Assembly (NCBI GenBank): GCA_036389485.1
Contig: DASVPR010000017.1
Span: 1 to 64,000 of the forward strand
Length of the DNA: 64,000 nucleotides
Reading direction: 5' to 3'
DNA from: CADCVT01 sp036389485
GTDB lineage: Bacteria > Actinomycetota > Thermoleophilia > Solirubrobacterales > Solirubrobacteraceae
Made by a program: the position numbers and the translations under genes. Shown one piece after another: positions 9,081 through 17,642 of this stretch; position 1 is the stretch's first letter; each line of letters starts with the position of its first letter. A model generated the notes under the pieces. The model did not search any database. It was given only the letters and a program-made list of their open reading frames with translations, and was not told the DNA's origin.

Positions 9081-9529
9081 GTGCGTCGGTGTCAAGCTGC
9101 TCGGGTGGGCGAAAAGCGAGCCGAGCCACTCCACCTGAGGCGCGGACGCGAACACGATCGCGAGGAGAAGGACTCGTGGCGACGCGACGGGATGGATGTC
9201 GAGTTCGTGGATCGGCCAGGCCTCGAGAAGTACTCGTCGGGTCGCCGCGGCTTCACGGACATCCGCGGTCGGATCGGGTCGGGAAACGACGGGCTGATCG
9301 TCGAGATCAAGACCGATAACCTCGATCGTCTCTCCGACGCGGGGCTGCGCCGGCGCCTCGCGAAGTACGTCCAGCAGATCGAGGACTACATGTACTCCCG
9401 TCGCTCGACTTCGGCACGATGCAGGCGGCGATCCAATTCCAGCGACGACCGTCAACCCCGGGTCGCGCCGAGCTGGTCGAGCGGACGTTCAACGAGCACG
9501 GCATCAGCTGCGTCTGGCTGGACGCCTAG
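9081..9529 (+). pseudogene. PD-(D/E)XK nuclease-like domain gene with a frameshift
   Basis: The first frame, from GTG at 9081, encodes RRGFTDIRGRIGSGNDGLIVEIKTD, with the Asp and the ExK triad of a PD-(D/E)XK nuclease. It continues through KYVQQIEDYMYSRR. Near 9405 the sensible frame changes, and the second frame reads DFGTMQAAIQFQRRP and ERTFNEHGISCVWLDA before the TAG at 9527. Together they resemble the C-terminal nuclease domain of polymorphic toxins, but the gene cannot be read through. A sequencing error is not excluded. It directly follows the unknown 450-residue protein. Confidence 0.5.
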
Positions 9530-9580
9530 CAGCGCAGGTGCACCGCCGGCTTCAACTCAGCGCCGGCTCGAGCGCGGCGA

Positions 9581-9874
9581 TCAGGCGGCCCTGGGCGCCG
9601 CCCCGACGATCCGCGCCGCTTCCTGCCCATGGCGGAAGAGGATCAGCGTCGGAAGCCCCTGCACGCCGAAGCGCGCTGCCGTCGTTGTGTTCGCGTCGGT
9701 GTCGACCGCGACGATCCGAAGGTCATCACGCTCGGCGGCAACCGCCTCGAGCACGGGCGCGATCGCTCGGCACGGCGGGCACCAGTCGGCACCGAAGTCG
9801 ACGAGGACGGGAAGGTCCGACTCCAGCACCTCGGCCCGAAAGTCGTTGTCGGTCAATGCCGGGAGAGCAGCCAT
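9581..9874 (-). CDS. Thioredoxin
   Basis: A 97-residue thioredoxin with active site WCPPC (residues 31-35, in place of the more usual WCGPC) and the cis-proline loop GLPTLILF. It is slightly shorter than typical thioredoxin (about 105 residues). It begins 17 bp after copA, making it the last gene of the copZ operon. A general role in disulfide repair during copper stress is likely; a specific partner cannot be named. Confidence 0.9.
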   Translation of the reverse strand: MAALPALTDNDFRAEVLESDLPVLVDFGADWCPPCRAIAPVLEAVAAERDDLRIVAVDTDANTTTAARFGVQGLPTLILFRHGQEAARIVGAAPRAA

Positions 9875-9891
9875 CAGAGGCCCTTTCCGGG

Positions 9892-12114
9892 TCAGGCGTG
9901 GAGAGAGCGGAAGCGGCGGAGCCGCAGAGCGTTTGCGACGACGGAGACACTCGAGAACGCCATCGCTGCCCCGGCCAGGATCGGGTTGAGGAGCCCGATC
10001 GCCGCAAGGGGAAGGGCGGCGACGTTGTAGCCGAAGGCCCAGCCGAGGTTCTGCTTGATCGTCCTCAGCGTGCTCCGTGAAAGCCGGATCGCGTCGGCGG
10101 CAGCGCGCACGTCGCCCGACACAAGCGTCAGGTCTGACGCCTCGATCGCAACGTCCGTGCCCGTGCCGATCGAGAGACCGAGGTCGGCCTGGGCAAGGGC
10201 GGGGGCGTCGTTGACGCCGTCGCCGACCATGGCGACGACGCGGCCCTCGTCCTGCAGCCGCTTGACGACGTTCGCTTTGTCCGAGGGGAGCACCTCGGCG
10301 ATGACCTCGTCGATCCCGACCTCGGCGGCGACCGCGCGGGCGGTCGCCTCGTTGTCGCCGGTGAGGAGGACCGGCCGGAGGCCGAGCTCCTTCAGCGCCG
10401 CGACGGCTTCGGTGGACGTCGGCTTGACGGTGTCCGCCACGACGATCACGCCACGGACCTCGCCGTCCCAGGCGACGAGCACAGCCGTACGCCCCTGCGC
10501 CTCTGCAGCGCGGCGCGCTGCCGCGAGCTCATCCGAGACCTGGAGGCCCCAGTCAGCCATGAGCGAGGGGCGTCCGACCTGCACGCCGTGCCCGTCAGCG
10601 ATGCCCTCGACGCCGAGACCCTCTCGGTTGGCGAAACCCTCGACGGCCGGCAACGCGCCGAAGCGCTCACGGGCGTTCGCGGCGATCGCCTTCGCGATCG
10701 GGTGCTCGGAGGCGTCCTCGAGCGCGCCCGCGATCCGCAGCACATCGTCCCCGCCGAGGACGTCGACGACGCTCATGCGGCCCGTGGTCACGGTGCCGGT
10801 CTTGTCGAGCACGATCGTGTCGACGCGGCGGGTGGACTCGAGGGTCTCCGGGCCCTTGATGAGGACGCCGAGCTGGGCCCCGCGCCCGGTGCCGACCAGC
10901 AGCGCGGTGGGTGTCGCGAGCCCGAGCGCGCAGGGGCAGGCAATGATCAGGACGGCGACCGCCGCCGTGAACGCGAACTCCGCGCCCTCGCCGGCGCCCA
11001 GCCAGAAAGCGAGCGTGGCGACCGAAAGGCCGATGACGATCGGGACGAAGATCCCGGAGACCCGGTCGGCGAGCCGCTGGACCGGCGCCTTGCCGGACTG
11101 CGCGTCGGTGACGAGGCGCGCGATGTGCGCGAGGGCGGTGTCGGACCCCACCTTCGTTGCGCGCACGACCAGTCGTCCGCCCGCGTTGACCGTCGCGCCG
11201 GCGACGGCGTCGCCCGGTGCCTTCTCGACGGGGACCGACTCGCCGGTGAGGAGCGACTGGTCGACGGCGGAGTGGCCTTCCTCGACGACGCCGTCCGTCG
11301 CGATCTTCTCGCCAGGCCGGACGACGAAGCGGTCGCCGACCTGGAGCTGCTCGACGGGCACGCGGCGTTCCTCGCCGCTCTCGTCGAGGAGGGCGACGTC
11401 CTTGGCGCCGAGCTCGAGCAGCGCGGTCAGGGCTGCGCCGGCGCGGCGCTTGGCGCGGGCCTCGAAGTAGCGGCCCGCGAGGATGAAAACAGTGACGATC
11501 GCGCCGACCTCGAGGTAGATCTGATCCTCGTTCGACCCCGCCTCGGGGATGAGGTCGAACGGCATCGTCATCCCGACCACGCCGGCGTCGCCGAGGAAGA
11601 GCGCGTAGAGCGACCACAGCCACGCGCTGAGCACGCCGACCGAGATCAGCGTGTCCATCGTCGCGGTGCCGTGCTTCAGGTTCGCCCACGCCGCCTTGTG
11701 GAACGGCCACGCGCCCCAGAGGATCACCGGTGTCGCGAGCTGAAGGACCAGCCACTGCCAGTAGTCGAACTGCAGCGCCGGGATCATCGAGATGAACAGC
11801 GTCGGCACGCCCAGGAGCGCCGAGACGATCAGGCGCGTCCGCAGGGGTGCGAGCTCGTCGAGGTCCTCGGGCGCGGCCTCCCGCTCGTCGCTCGGCAGCA
11901 CGGCCTCGTAGCCGGCCGCCTCCACCGCCTCGACCAGCCGCTCGGGGGCGACGGCCGAGGGATCGAAGTCCACGGTGGCCTTCTCGGTCGCGTAGTTCAC
12001 CGACGCGCTCACGCCGTCGAGCTTGTTCAGCTTGCGCTCGATGCGGTTCGCGCACGAGGCGCACGTCATGCCGGTGATCGGTAGCTCCACGTGCTCGGTG
12101 GTCGTAGACGCCAT
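9892..12114 (-). CDS. copA: Copper-exporting P1B-type ATPase
   Basis: A 740-residue Cu(I) export ATPase. One N-terminal heavy-metal domain has GMTCASC (residues 15-21). It also has the TGES actuator loop (290-293), the CPC metal site (393-395), the DKTGT phosphorylation site (437-441), the SEHPIAKA nucleotide-binding HP motif and GDGVNDAPAL. After this come NLGWAFGYNVAALPLAAIG and MAFSSVSVVANALRLRR, holding the N, Y, M and S residues typical of copper-specific P1B-1 pumps. It lies 2 bp after the secreted copper-associated protein gene and before thioredoxin, in the copZ operon. Confidence 0.95.
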   Translation of the reverse strand: MASTTTEHVELPITGMTCASCANRIERKLNKLDGVSASVNYATEKATVDFDPSAVAPERLVEAVEAAGYEAVLPSDEREAAPEDLDELAPLRTRLIVSALLGVPTLFISMIPALQFDYWQWLVLQLATPVILWGAWPFHKAAWANLKHGTATMDTLISVGVLSAWLWSLYALFLGDAGVVGMTMPFDLIPEAGSNEDQIYLEVGAIVTVFILAGRYFEARAKRRAGAALTALLELGAKDVALLDESGEERRVPVEQLQVGDRFVVRPGEKIATDGVVEEGHSAVDQSLLTGESVPVEKAPGDAVAGATVNAGGRLVVRATKVGSDTALAHIARLVTDAQSGKAPVQRLADRVSGIFVPIVIGLSVATLAFWLGAGEGAEFAFTAAVAVLIIACPCALGLATPTALLVGTGRGAQLGVLIKGPETLESTRRVDTIVLDKTGTVTTGRMSVVDVLGGDDVLRIAGALEDASEHPIAKAIAANARERFGALPAVEGFANREGLGVEGIADGHGVQVGRPSLMADWGLQVSDELAAARRAAEAQGRTAVLVAWDGEVRGVIVVADTVKPTSTEAVAALKELGLRPVLLTGDNEATARAVAAEVGIDEVIAEVLPSDKANVVKRLQDEGRVVAMVGDGVNDAPALAQADLGLSIGTGTDVAIEASDLTLVSGDVRAAADAIRLSRSTLRTIKQNLGWAFGYNVAALPLAAIGLLNPILAGAAMAFSSVSVVANALRLRRFRSLHA

Positions 12115-12116
12115 CG

Positions 12117-12959
12117 CTACTTCTCCTCCTGGGTGAAGGCGACGGTCTGGACGCGGCCCTCGTGCTTGAACTGCAGGAACAGGCGGTACGCACCGGGGCT
12201 CGGGAACTCGGCCTCGAAGGTCGGCTCGTCCTCCAGCGGGTGGACGTGGAGGAACGCCATGTCGCCCTCGCGCAGCGCGACGAGGTGACCGCGGGCGCCG
12301 AGGTACGGCTCGGCCTCGATCGGATCGCCGCCGCGCGTGATCGCGAAGCGAAGCTCGGACCCCTCACGGTCAAGGCGGACGTCGTAGCCGCCGTCGCTCT
12401 TCGCGGTGGCCGCCGGGGCGGGGAGCGGCCGGAGGTCCGCTTCGCCGTCGACGCGCAGGTCAGCGCCGAGCGTGTGCGGCTCACCCTCGCGGGCGAAGTC
12501 CGCGAACAGGCGGTAAGACCCGGCCTCCTCGAGCGTGACGTCGGTGGTCCACGTGCCGTCTGCCTCCTGCCGCGGGTGCAGGTGCTGGAAGCCGGTGAGA
12601 TCGCGCCGCGCGACGATCAGGTGCATCCGCTTCTCGTGCTCGACGTCGAAGTCACGGACCGTCTGGCCGCGGTCGTCGACGACTCGGAAGGTGAGGTGTT
12701 CTGGGATGCCGCGGCGGAGCTCGGGATCGTCGACGACGACGCGCAGGCTGTCTTCGGCCACGGCCAGGCCGCGAACGGGATGCTGCTCGCTCATCGCGGC
12801 GCTCCCCGAGCCGCCGTGGCCCGCCTCAGGGGAGCTGGTCTCGTGTGCCGGTTCGCCGGTCTCACGATCAGGGTCGATGCCACCGCCGGCGAGCGCCGCT
12901 CCACCCGAGACGAGGGCAACCGTGGCCGCGAACCCGGCCAGCTTCGCCGCCGTGCTCAC
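12117..12959 (-). CDS. Exported copper-associated protein between copZ and copA
   Basis: A 280-residue protein with an N-terminal signal or anchor (KLAGFAATVALVSGGAALAGG). Two beta-rich domains each carry a histidine motif, HLIVARRDLTGFQHLHP and LVALREGDMAFLHVHPL. The paired HLHP/HVHP motifs suggest periplasmic or surface copper binding. This family is often found with copper ATPases in actinobacteria, though its biochemical role is not established. The GTG start overlaps the copZ stop (GTGA), and copA follows after 2 bp, so translation is coupled. Confidence 0.8.
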   Translation of the reverse strand: MSTAAKLAGFAATVALVSGGAALAGGGIDPDRETGEPAHETSSPEAGHGGSGSAAMSEQHPVRGLAVAEDSLRVVVDDPELRRGIPEHLTFRVVDDRGQTVRDFDVEHEKRMHLIVARRDLTGFQHLHPRQEADGTWTTDVTLEEAGSYRLFADFAREGEPHTLGADLRVDGEADLRPLPAPAATAKSDGGYDVRLDREGSELRFAITRGGDPIEAEPYLGARGHLVALREGDMAFLHVHPLEDEPTFEAEFPSPGAYRLFLQFKHEGRVQTVAFTQEEK

Positions 12960-13174
12960 GACGCCACCTCGTAACCCGCGTCCTCGACGGCCGCCTCGAC
13001 GGCCTCGTCGGAGAACCCGTCGCCGCGCACAGTCAGGCGACCGGAGGTGAGATCGACGTCGACGCCCGCGACGCCGGCCACCTCGGAGACCTCCTCGCGC
13101 ACGGACATGACGCAGTGGCTGCAGGTCATGCCGGTGACGGTGTAAGTGCGATCAGTGCGGGTCTCGGTCCTCAT
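12956..13174 (-). CDS. copZ: CopZ-like copper chaperone (heavy-metal-associated domain)
   Basis: A 72-residue single HMA domain with the copper motif GMTCSHC (about residues 15-21). It ends DAGYEVAS, as in other CopZ proteins. GAGGAA precedes the ATG at 13174. It is the first gene of the copper operon (copZ, exported protein, copA, thioredoxin), which faces csoR. A CopZ protein would deliver Cu(I) to CopA or CsoR. A much longer open frame exists around it on the same strand, but that upstream extension is antisense shadow of the MMPL gene. Confidence 0.92.
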   Translation of the reverse strand: MRTETRTDRTYTVTGMTCSHCVMSVREEVSEVAGVAGVDVDLTSGRLTVRGDGFSDEAVEAAVEDAGYEVAS

Positions 13175-13187
13175 GATGGATTCCTCA

Positions 13188-13204
13188 ATACGGGCTGGGG
13201 GTAT
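13188..13204. promoter_or_regulatory. CsoR operator candidate 1 in the copZ-csoR intergenic region
   Basis: Imperfect inverted repeat ATAC...GGGTAT with a G-rich centre, 14 bases before the copZ start on the minus strand. Confidence 0.6.
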
Positions 13205-13224
13205 GGCCTGAGACGAAAGTAGCA

Positions 13225-13243
13225 TATACCCGTGGGGGGTAGC
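13225..13243. promoter_or_regulatory. CsoR operator candidate 2 in the copZ-csoR intergenic region
   Basis: ATACCC-gtgg-GGGGTA type site, lying just before a possible csoR -10 (TACACT, 13244-13249). A repressor bound here would block both divergent promoters, the usual autoregulated csoR arrangement. Confidence 0.65.
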
Positions 13244-13282
13244 TACACTGTGTCGCACATCACCGACCCGAGGATCGAGACG

Positions 13283-13591
13283 ATGGCCGCGACCGACACC
13301 ACCCAGAGCACCCGCAAGGGCGGCTACTCCGCCACGAAGGATCAGCTCCTCAAGCGCATGAACCGCATCGAGGGGCAGGTGCGTGGTGTCGCCGGGATGA
13401 TCGAGGACGATCGTTACTGCATCGACGTGCTGACGCAGATCAGCGCGGCCCAGGCGGCGCTCGACAAGGTCGCGCTCGGGCTGATGGACGAGCACGCGCG
13501 CCACTGCGTCATCGCAGGCCACGGCGGCACGCCGGAGGAGATGACCGACGAGCTGATGGCCGCGGTCGGCCGGCTGATGCGCCGGGGTTAG
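13283..13591 (+). CDS. csoR: Copper-sensing transcriptional repressor CsoR
   Basis: A 102-residue CsoR/RcnR-family helical repressor. The Cu(I) ligands of the C-H-C set are all present: Cys in DRYCIDVLTQ, then His and Cys spaced H-x3-C in DEHARHC. The first helix NRIEGQVRGVAGMI is characteristic of the family. ATG at 13283 was preferred over an upstream GTG in frame because the protein then begins at the usual point. It is divergent from copZ, with two operator candidates between them, so it probably represses itself and the copper operon until Cu(I) binds. Confidence 0.93.
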   Translation: MAATDTTQSTRKGGYSATKDQLLKRMNRIEGQVRGVAGMIEDDRYCIDVLTQISAAQAALDKVALGLMDEHARHCVIAGHGGTPEEMTDELMAAVGRLMRRG

Positions 13592-13650
13592 GCGGTCGCG
13601 GCCGACCGGGGGCGGGTCCGTCTCGCGCGCGGCACGCCGCGGATCGGTTA

Positions 13651-13695
13651 GTGTCGGCTGACACCCGTTCACCGCTGTCGCGAAGCGACTTCGCG
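13651..13695 (+). promoter_or_regulatory. Inverted repeats in the leader of the MMPL-STAS gene
   Basis: GTGTC-ggct-GACAC (13651-13664) is a perfect palindrome of operator size. A 7-bp hairpin CGCGAAG-cga-CTTCGCG (13679-13695) follows. The rest of the 150-base leader before the MMPL-STAS gene shows no riboswitch that I recognise. Confidence 0.4.
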
Positions 13696-13816
13696 GCGAG
13701 ACCTTCCGACCAGCAACCGGCCGGCGACGCCACGGACACCCTCGTCCTGGCGGGAGCACTCCCTCTCCCATCAGTCCCCCTGCCCAAGTGGCGGGGCGGC
13801 GACGGAAGGTCAAACC

Positions 13817-16363
13817 ATGGAACGCAAGCGCAGTTCGCATTCGCCCTCGGCGGGCGCGCCCGCGGAACGAGCCCCGGCCGTGCCGGCGACCGGGGTCCTC
13901 GCGCGGATCGCGCGGGCGCTCTCGTCGCACTGGAAGCGCAGCGGCCTCGCGGCCCTCGTCGTGCTCGTGCTGCTGGTCCTCCTTGCCGGCGCGAGCCCCG
14001 AGGCCAGCGACGATCCCTCCGTTCCCGGAACCGAGTCGCAGCAGGCGGTCGACCTGTTCCAGGCGCACTCGCCGGCATTCGGCGGCGCCGACTCGACGCT
14101 CGTCTTCACCGTCGATGAGGGAAAGGTCTCTGATCCCGGCCCGCGAGCGGCGATCGATGGCGCTCTGGCCGACGTCCGCGAGCTCGACGGCGTCGAGCTC
14201 GTGGCCGATCCGTTCGAGCCCGGCGGCCAGCTGTCCGAGGACGGCCGCCTGGCCGCCGTCGACGTGCGGTACTCGACCGATGTCGCCGAGATCGAGAAGG
14301 AGGACGGTGAGGCGCTCATCGCGGCGGGCGAGAGCGCGGAGCCCGCGGTGCAGGTCGAGGCCCGCGGCTACCTGATCGACCTCGCCGCCGAGCAGGACGC
14401 TCCGATCGGCGAGCTCATCGGCGTGTTCGTGGCGATCATCCTGCTGACGCTGCTGTTCCGCTCGCTCGCCGCGATGGGCGCCACGCTCATCGGGGCGCTC
14501 GTCGGCGTCGCCGTGGGCCAGATCGTCCTCGCGATCGTCTCCGCGCCGCTCGGGCTGCCGACGTTCACCGCGGTGCTCGCGTTGATGCTCGGCCTCGGCG
14601 CCGGCATCGACTACGCCCTGCTGATCATCGGCCGCTACCGCGAGCAGCGCGCCCACGGCGACTCCGTGGAGGAGGCGGCGGCGCGGGCGGCGTCGACGTC
14701 GGGCCGCGCGGTCGTGGCCGCGGGGCTGATCGTGATGGTGGCCATCGCGGGGCTCCTCGTGATCGGCGTGCCGTTCGTCGGGAAGATGGGCCTCGGCGCG
14801 GCGATCGCCGTCGCGGCGGTAGTCGTCTCCGCGCTCACCATCCTGCCGACCATGATGGGCGCGTTCGGGCGCAGGCTCGTGCCGAAGAAGCCCGAGCACG
14901 TTGAGCCGTCGGCCGCGTTCACGCGCTGGGGGGAGATCGTCACCCGCCGTCCGTGGGTGTCCATCGCCGCGGGCGTGGCGCTGCTCCTGGTCTTCGCCTT
15001 TCCCGTCACGCAGATGCGCATCGGCCAGCCCGACGACGGCAACAACCCGTCGGGCGACACGCGGCGCATCGCCTACGAAAAGCTCACGGGGGCGTTCGGC
15101 GCCGGATCGACCGGGCCGTTCCTGCTCGCCGTCAACACGCCGAAGGGTGCGCCGGAGACCGAGGCGCAACTCGAGGCGCTGGAGAAGGCCGTCGCAGCGA
15201 CGCCGGGCATCGCGCAGACGGCGCCCGCGACCCTCAGCGAGGACGGCGAGATGGCGACGATGTTCGCCACGCCCACCACGGCGCCGCAGGACGCCAGCAC
15301 GTCGGACCTGCTCGACCGGCTGCGCTCCGACGTCATCCCGAAGGCCACGGAGGGCACGCCGCTGAAGGCGTACGTCGGCGGCAACGTCGCGGGGTTCGAG
15401 GACCTCTCCGACAGGGTGGCGGGCCGGCTGCCGCTCTTCATCTCGGTCGTGATCGGGCTCTCGGTGCTGCTGCTCGTGATGGCGTTCCGCTCGCTCTGGG
15501 TCCCGCTCGTCTCGGCCCTGTTCAACCTCCTGTCGGTCGCGGCCGCCTACGGCGTGGTCGTCGCGGTGTTCCAGGAGGGCATCGGCGCGAGCCTGATCGG
15601 CGCCGACTCCGGCGTCCCGATCATCTCGTTCCTGCCCGTGATGCTCTTCGCGATCCTGTTCGGGCTGAGCATGGACTACAACGTCTTCCTGCTCAGCCGG
15701 ATCCACGAGGCCTACAACCACGGGGACACGCCGCGCGAGAGCGTGATCCACGGGATGGGCCGCATCGGCAAGGTCGTCGTCTTCGCCGGGCTCATCATGT
15801 CCGCCGTCTTCCTGAGCTTCGTGCTGCAGGACGACCTGATCGGGAAGATGTTCGGCCTCGGCCTCGGCCTGGCGATCCTGATCGACGTGCTGATCGTGCG
15901 GATGGTCATCGCGCCGGCGATGGTGACGCTGCTCGGCGACCGCGCATGGTGGCTGCCGCAGTGGCTGGACCGAGCGCTGCCGGGGATCTCGCTCGACGAG
16001 CCCGACGAACTCCCGGCCCGCGACCCCGTCGTCCCCGCGGAGCCGCTGTCGCTCGAGGTCGAGCGGACCGGCGACCGCCTGTCCGTCCGCGCGACGGGCG
16101 ACGTCGACCTCGCCACCGTCGCCCGGCTGAACGAGACGCTGTGCGCGGAGGAGGGGGACGCCGCCACCGTCGTCGTCGACCTGCGCGGGGTGCGCTTCAT
16201 CGACTCGAGCGGCCTGGCGGCGCTCGTCAGCGCGCACCAGCGTGCGCGTCGCCGCGGGGCGCGGCTCGTCGCGGTCCGCGGTGACGACACGGCTGTCGCG
16301 CAGGTGCTCGCGAGCACCGCGCTCGAGCGGGCCTTCGAGACGACCGAACGCCCGCCCACCTGA
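13817..16363 (+). CDS. MMPL/RND transporter fused to a C-terminal STAS domain
   Basis: An 848-residue MMPL-family exporter with an extra C-terminal domain. After the first helix (about 44-60) comes an extracytoplasmic domain, then a helix block with GLGAGIDYALLIIGRYREQ. A second extracytoplasmic domain and a second block with LFGLSMDYNVFLLSRIHEA follow. The paired GxxxDY motifs are the proton-relay signature of MMPL. Residues about 742-846 form a STAS domain with VVVDLRGVRFIDSSGLAALV (DSSG at about 796), like anti-sigma-factor antagonists, including the Ser normally phosphorylated. The fusion suggests export gated by cytosolic phospho-signalling, which is inference. Its substrate is unknown. 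Confidence 0.88.
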   Translation: MERKRSSHSPSAGAPAERAPAVPATGVLARIARALSSHWKRSGLAALVVLVLLVLLAGASPEASDDPSVPGTESQQAVDLFQAHSPAFGGADSTLVFTVDEGKVSDPGPRAAIDGALADVRELDGVELVADPFEPGGQLSEDGRLAAVDVRYSTDVAEIEKEDGEALIAAGESAEPAVQVEARGYLIDLAAEQDAPIGELIGVFVAIILLTLLFRSLAAMGATLIGALVGVAVGQIVLAIVSAPLGLPTFTAVLALMLGLGAGIDYALLIIGRYREQRAHGDSVEEAAARAASTSGRAVVAAGLIVMVAIAGLLVIGVPFVGKMGLGAAIAVAAVVVSALTILPTMMGAFGRRLVPKKPEHVEPSAAFTRWGEIVTRRPWVSIAAGVALLLVFAFPVTQMRIGQPDDGNNPSGDTRRIAYEKLTGAFGAGSTGPFLLAVNTPKGAPETEAQLEALEKAVAATPGIAQTAPATLSEDGEMATMFATPTTAPQDASTSDLLDRLRSDVIPKATEGTPLKAYVGGNVAGFEDLSDRVAGRLPLFISVVIGLSVLLLVMAFRSLWVPLVSALFNLLSVAAAYGVVVAVFQEGIGASLIGADSGVPIISFLPVMLFAILFGLSMDYNVFLLSRIHEAYNHGDTPRESVIHGMGRIGKVVVFAGLIMSAVFLSFVLQDDLIGKMFGLGLGLAILIDVLIVRMVIAPAMVTLLGDRAWWLPQWLDRALPGISLDEPDELPARDPVVPAEPLSLEVERTGDRLSVRATGDVDLATVARLNETLCAEEGDAATVVVDLRGVRFIDSSGLAALVSAHQRARRRGARLVAVRGDDTAVAQVLASTALERAFETTERPPT

Positions 16364-16494
16364 TTCGGGCGGGCTGCTGCGTGCGCGCCGGGGTGAAGCG
16401 CGCTAGCAGCAGCCCGCTGCGGTGATCCAGGAGGGCGGCGGCCGAGCGCGCCGTCGGCCCCGCCACTCGACGGCGCCGAGGCCCCGCGCCGCGA

Positions 16495-17100
16495 TCAGGC
16501 GGGCTCGATGTCGCGGCCGTCGAGCGCTTCGAGGAGCGAGCGGATGGCCGTCTCGTAGTTGCCCTCGGGATCGCCGCTGAGGTGCTCGACGAGGGGCCCG
16601 CCCCAGCGCTCGTGCATGAGCTCGATGGTGACCAGGCCGTGCATCGTCGCCCAGATGAGGTGGGCATCGGACGCGGGGTCGGCACGCTCGGGATGCCAGT
16701 CGGCGACACGGGCCGCCAGCATCTCGAACGTCGTCAGCCCGGTCCGGCGACTGGCGTCGGAGGGCACGAAATCCGGGGTGGCGCGCTCGAACATCAGGCC
16801 GTAGAGCGCCTCGTTGTCGACCGCGAACGCTCGGTAGGCCAGAGCGAACGCCAGCAGCTCCTGCGCGCCCTCACCGTGGGAGGGGACGGCGTCGAGATCG
16901 GCGCCGAGGCGACTGAAGCCATGGAGGTAAAGCTGCTCGAGCAGGCCCTGCTTCGACGCGAAGTGCGTGTAGACGCCCATCGTCGACTGGCCGGTCGCCG
17001 CCGCGACGTCGCGCACGCGGAGTCCACCGGGGCCGCGCTCGGCGAGGAGGCGCAGCGCAGCATCGAGGAGTGTCTCGCGCGTGGTCGTGGAGTTCGGCAT
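16495..17100 (-). CDS. TetR/AcrR family transcriptional regulator
   Basis: A 201-residue TetR regulator. The N-terminal HTH reads TLLDAALRLLAERGPGGLRV, then the recognition part STMGVYTHFASKQGLLEQLY, and a ligand-binding domain follows (related to the TetR_C group seen with WHPERADP). ATG at 17100 is taken as the start; a GTG 24 bases upstream is in frame but would overlap the operator region. It is divergent from the membrane protein gene at 17153, and the palindrome between them is its likely target. Confidence 0.9.
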   Translation of the reverse strand: MPNSTTTRETLLDAALRLLAERGPGGLRVRDVAAATGQSTMGVYTHFASKQGLLEQLYLHGFSRLGADLDAVPSHGEGAQELLAFALAYRAFAVDNEALYGLMFERATPDFVPSDASRRTGLTTFEMLAARVADWHPERADPASDAHLIWATMHGLVTIELMHERWGGPLVEHLSGDPEGNYETAIRSLLEALDGRDIEPA

Positions 17101-17117
17101 CCATTGAAGCGTAGGGC

Positions 17118-17153
17118 TTGACACGCAGACATAACAAAGTTATGATCGCTCCA
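17118..17153 (+). promoter_or_regulatory. Consensus promoter with overlapping TetR operator; leaderless start
   Basis: A -35 TTGACA (17118-17123), a 17-base spacer and a -10 TATGAT (17141-17146) form an almost perfect primary-sigma promoter, striking in this GC-rich DNA. The palindrome CATAAC-aaa-GTTATG (17130-17144) covers the spacer and the -10, so bound TetR would block polymerase. Transcription should begin about 7 bases after the -10, at or next to the ATG at 17153. The mRNA is therefore predicted to be leaderless. Confidence 0.8.
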
Positions 17154-17620
17154 TGAACTCACTCACCGCAACGCACACAACCGAGTCGCGCCCGCCGCCC
17201 GGCCGCCTGCTGCTCGGGCTGACCGCAGCGCTGTTGGCTCTCCTCGTCCTCAACCTCGCCGTGTTCGACGACCTGCGGATCGACGCGTCGGCCGGCGCGC
17301 TCGAGACGTTCCTCAAGCCGCAGCACCTCTCGAGCCTCCTCGCGGTCCTCATCGCCGGCGCCCTGATCGCGTTCAAGCACCGATCTGCCGCGCGGGTGGC
17401 CACGGTCGTCGCCTGGATCGAGATCACCGCGTTCACGCACTTTCACCTCATCCCGGTGGAAGTCGGCCCCTTGAAGCCGTACTGGGGCGACGGCATGGGC
17501 GACGCCCTCCAGTGGTTCGGCCTCCTGTCGATCCTCGCCGTCAGCGCGGCCATCGTGCGCGCCGCGCGGCGCTCGCCCATGACGATCGCCGCGCCGGTGA
17601 CCGCGAGCGCGCGGTCATGA
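17153..17620 (+). CDS. Small integral membrane protein, TetR-controlled
   Basis: A 155-residue protein with four predicted membrane helices: LLLGLTAALLALLVLNLAVF, SLLAVLIAGALIAF, VVAWIEITAFTHFHLIPVEV and FGLLSILAVSAAIV. A conserved-looking polar loop (GPLKPYWGDGMGDALQ) lies between helices 3 and 4. No known family is recognised. The strong promoter and divergent TetR gene suggest induction by a small molecule, so a role in efflux or membrane protection is plausible but unproven. Confidence 0.75.
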   Translation: MNSLTATHTTESRPPPGRLLLGLTAALLALLVLNLAVFDDLRIDASAGALETFLKPQHLSSLLAVLIAGALIAFKHRSAARVATVVAWIEITAFTHFHLIPVEVGPLKPYWGDGMGDALQWFGLLSILAVSAAIVRAARRSPMTIAAPVTASARS

Positions 17621-17642
17621 TCGAGCCGTAGGCCTCGACCCG

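Noticed and set aside
10055..12084. Long plus-strand frames opposite copA (471 and 498 codons)
   Set aside because: Antisense shadows; the minus strand carries all P-type ATPase motifs.
12956..16237. A minus-strand open frame of about 1,090 codons containing copZ at its end
   Set aside because: Only the last 72 codons (copZ) are real. The rest is antisense to the MMPL-STAS and csoR genes, is Arg/Asp/Glu/His-rich, and contains no domain.
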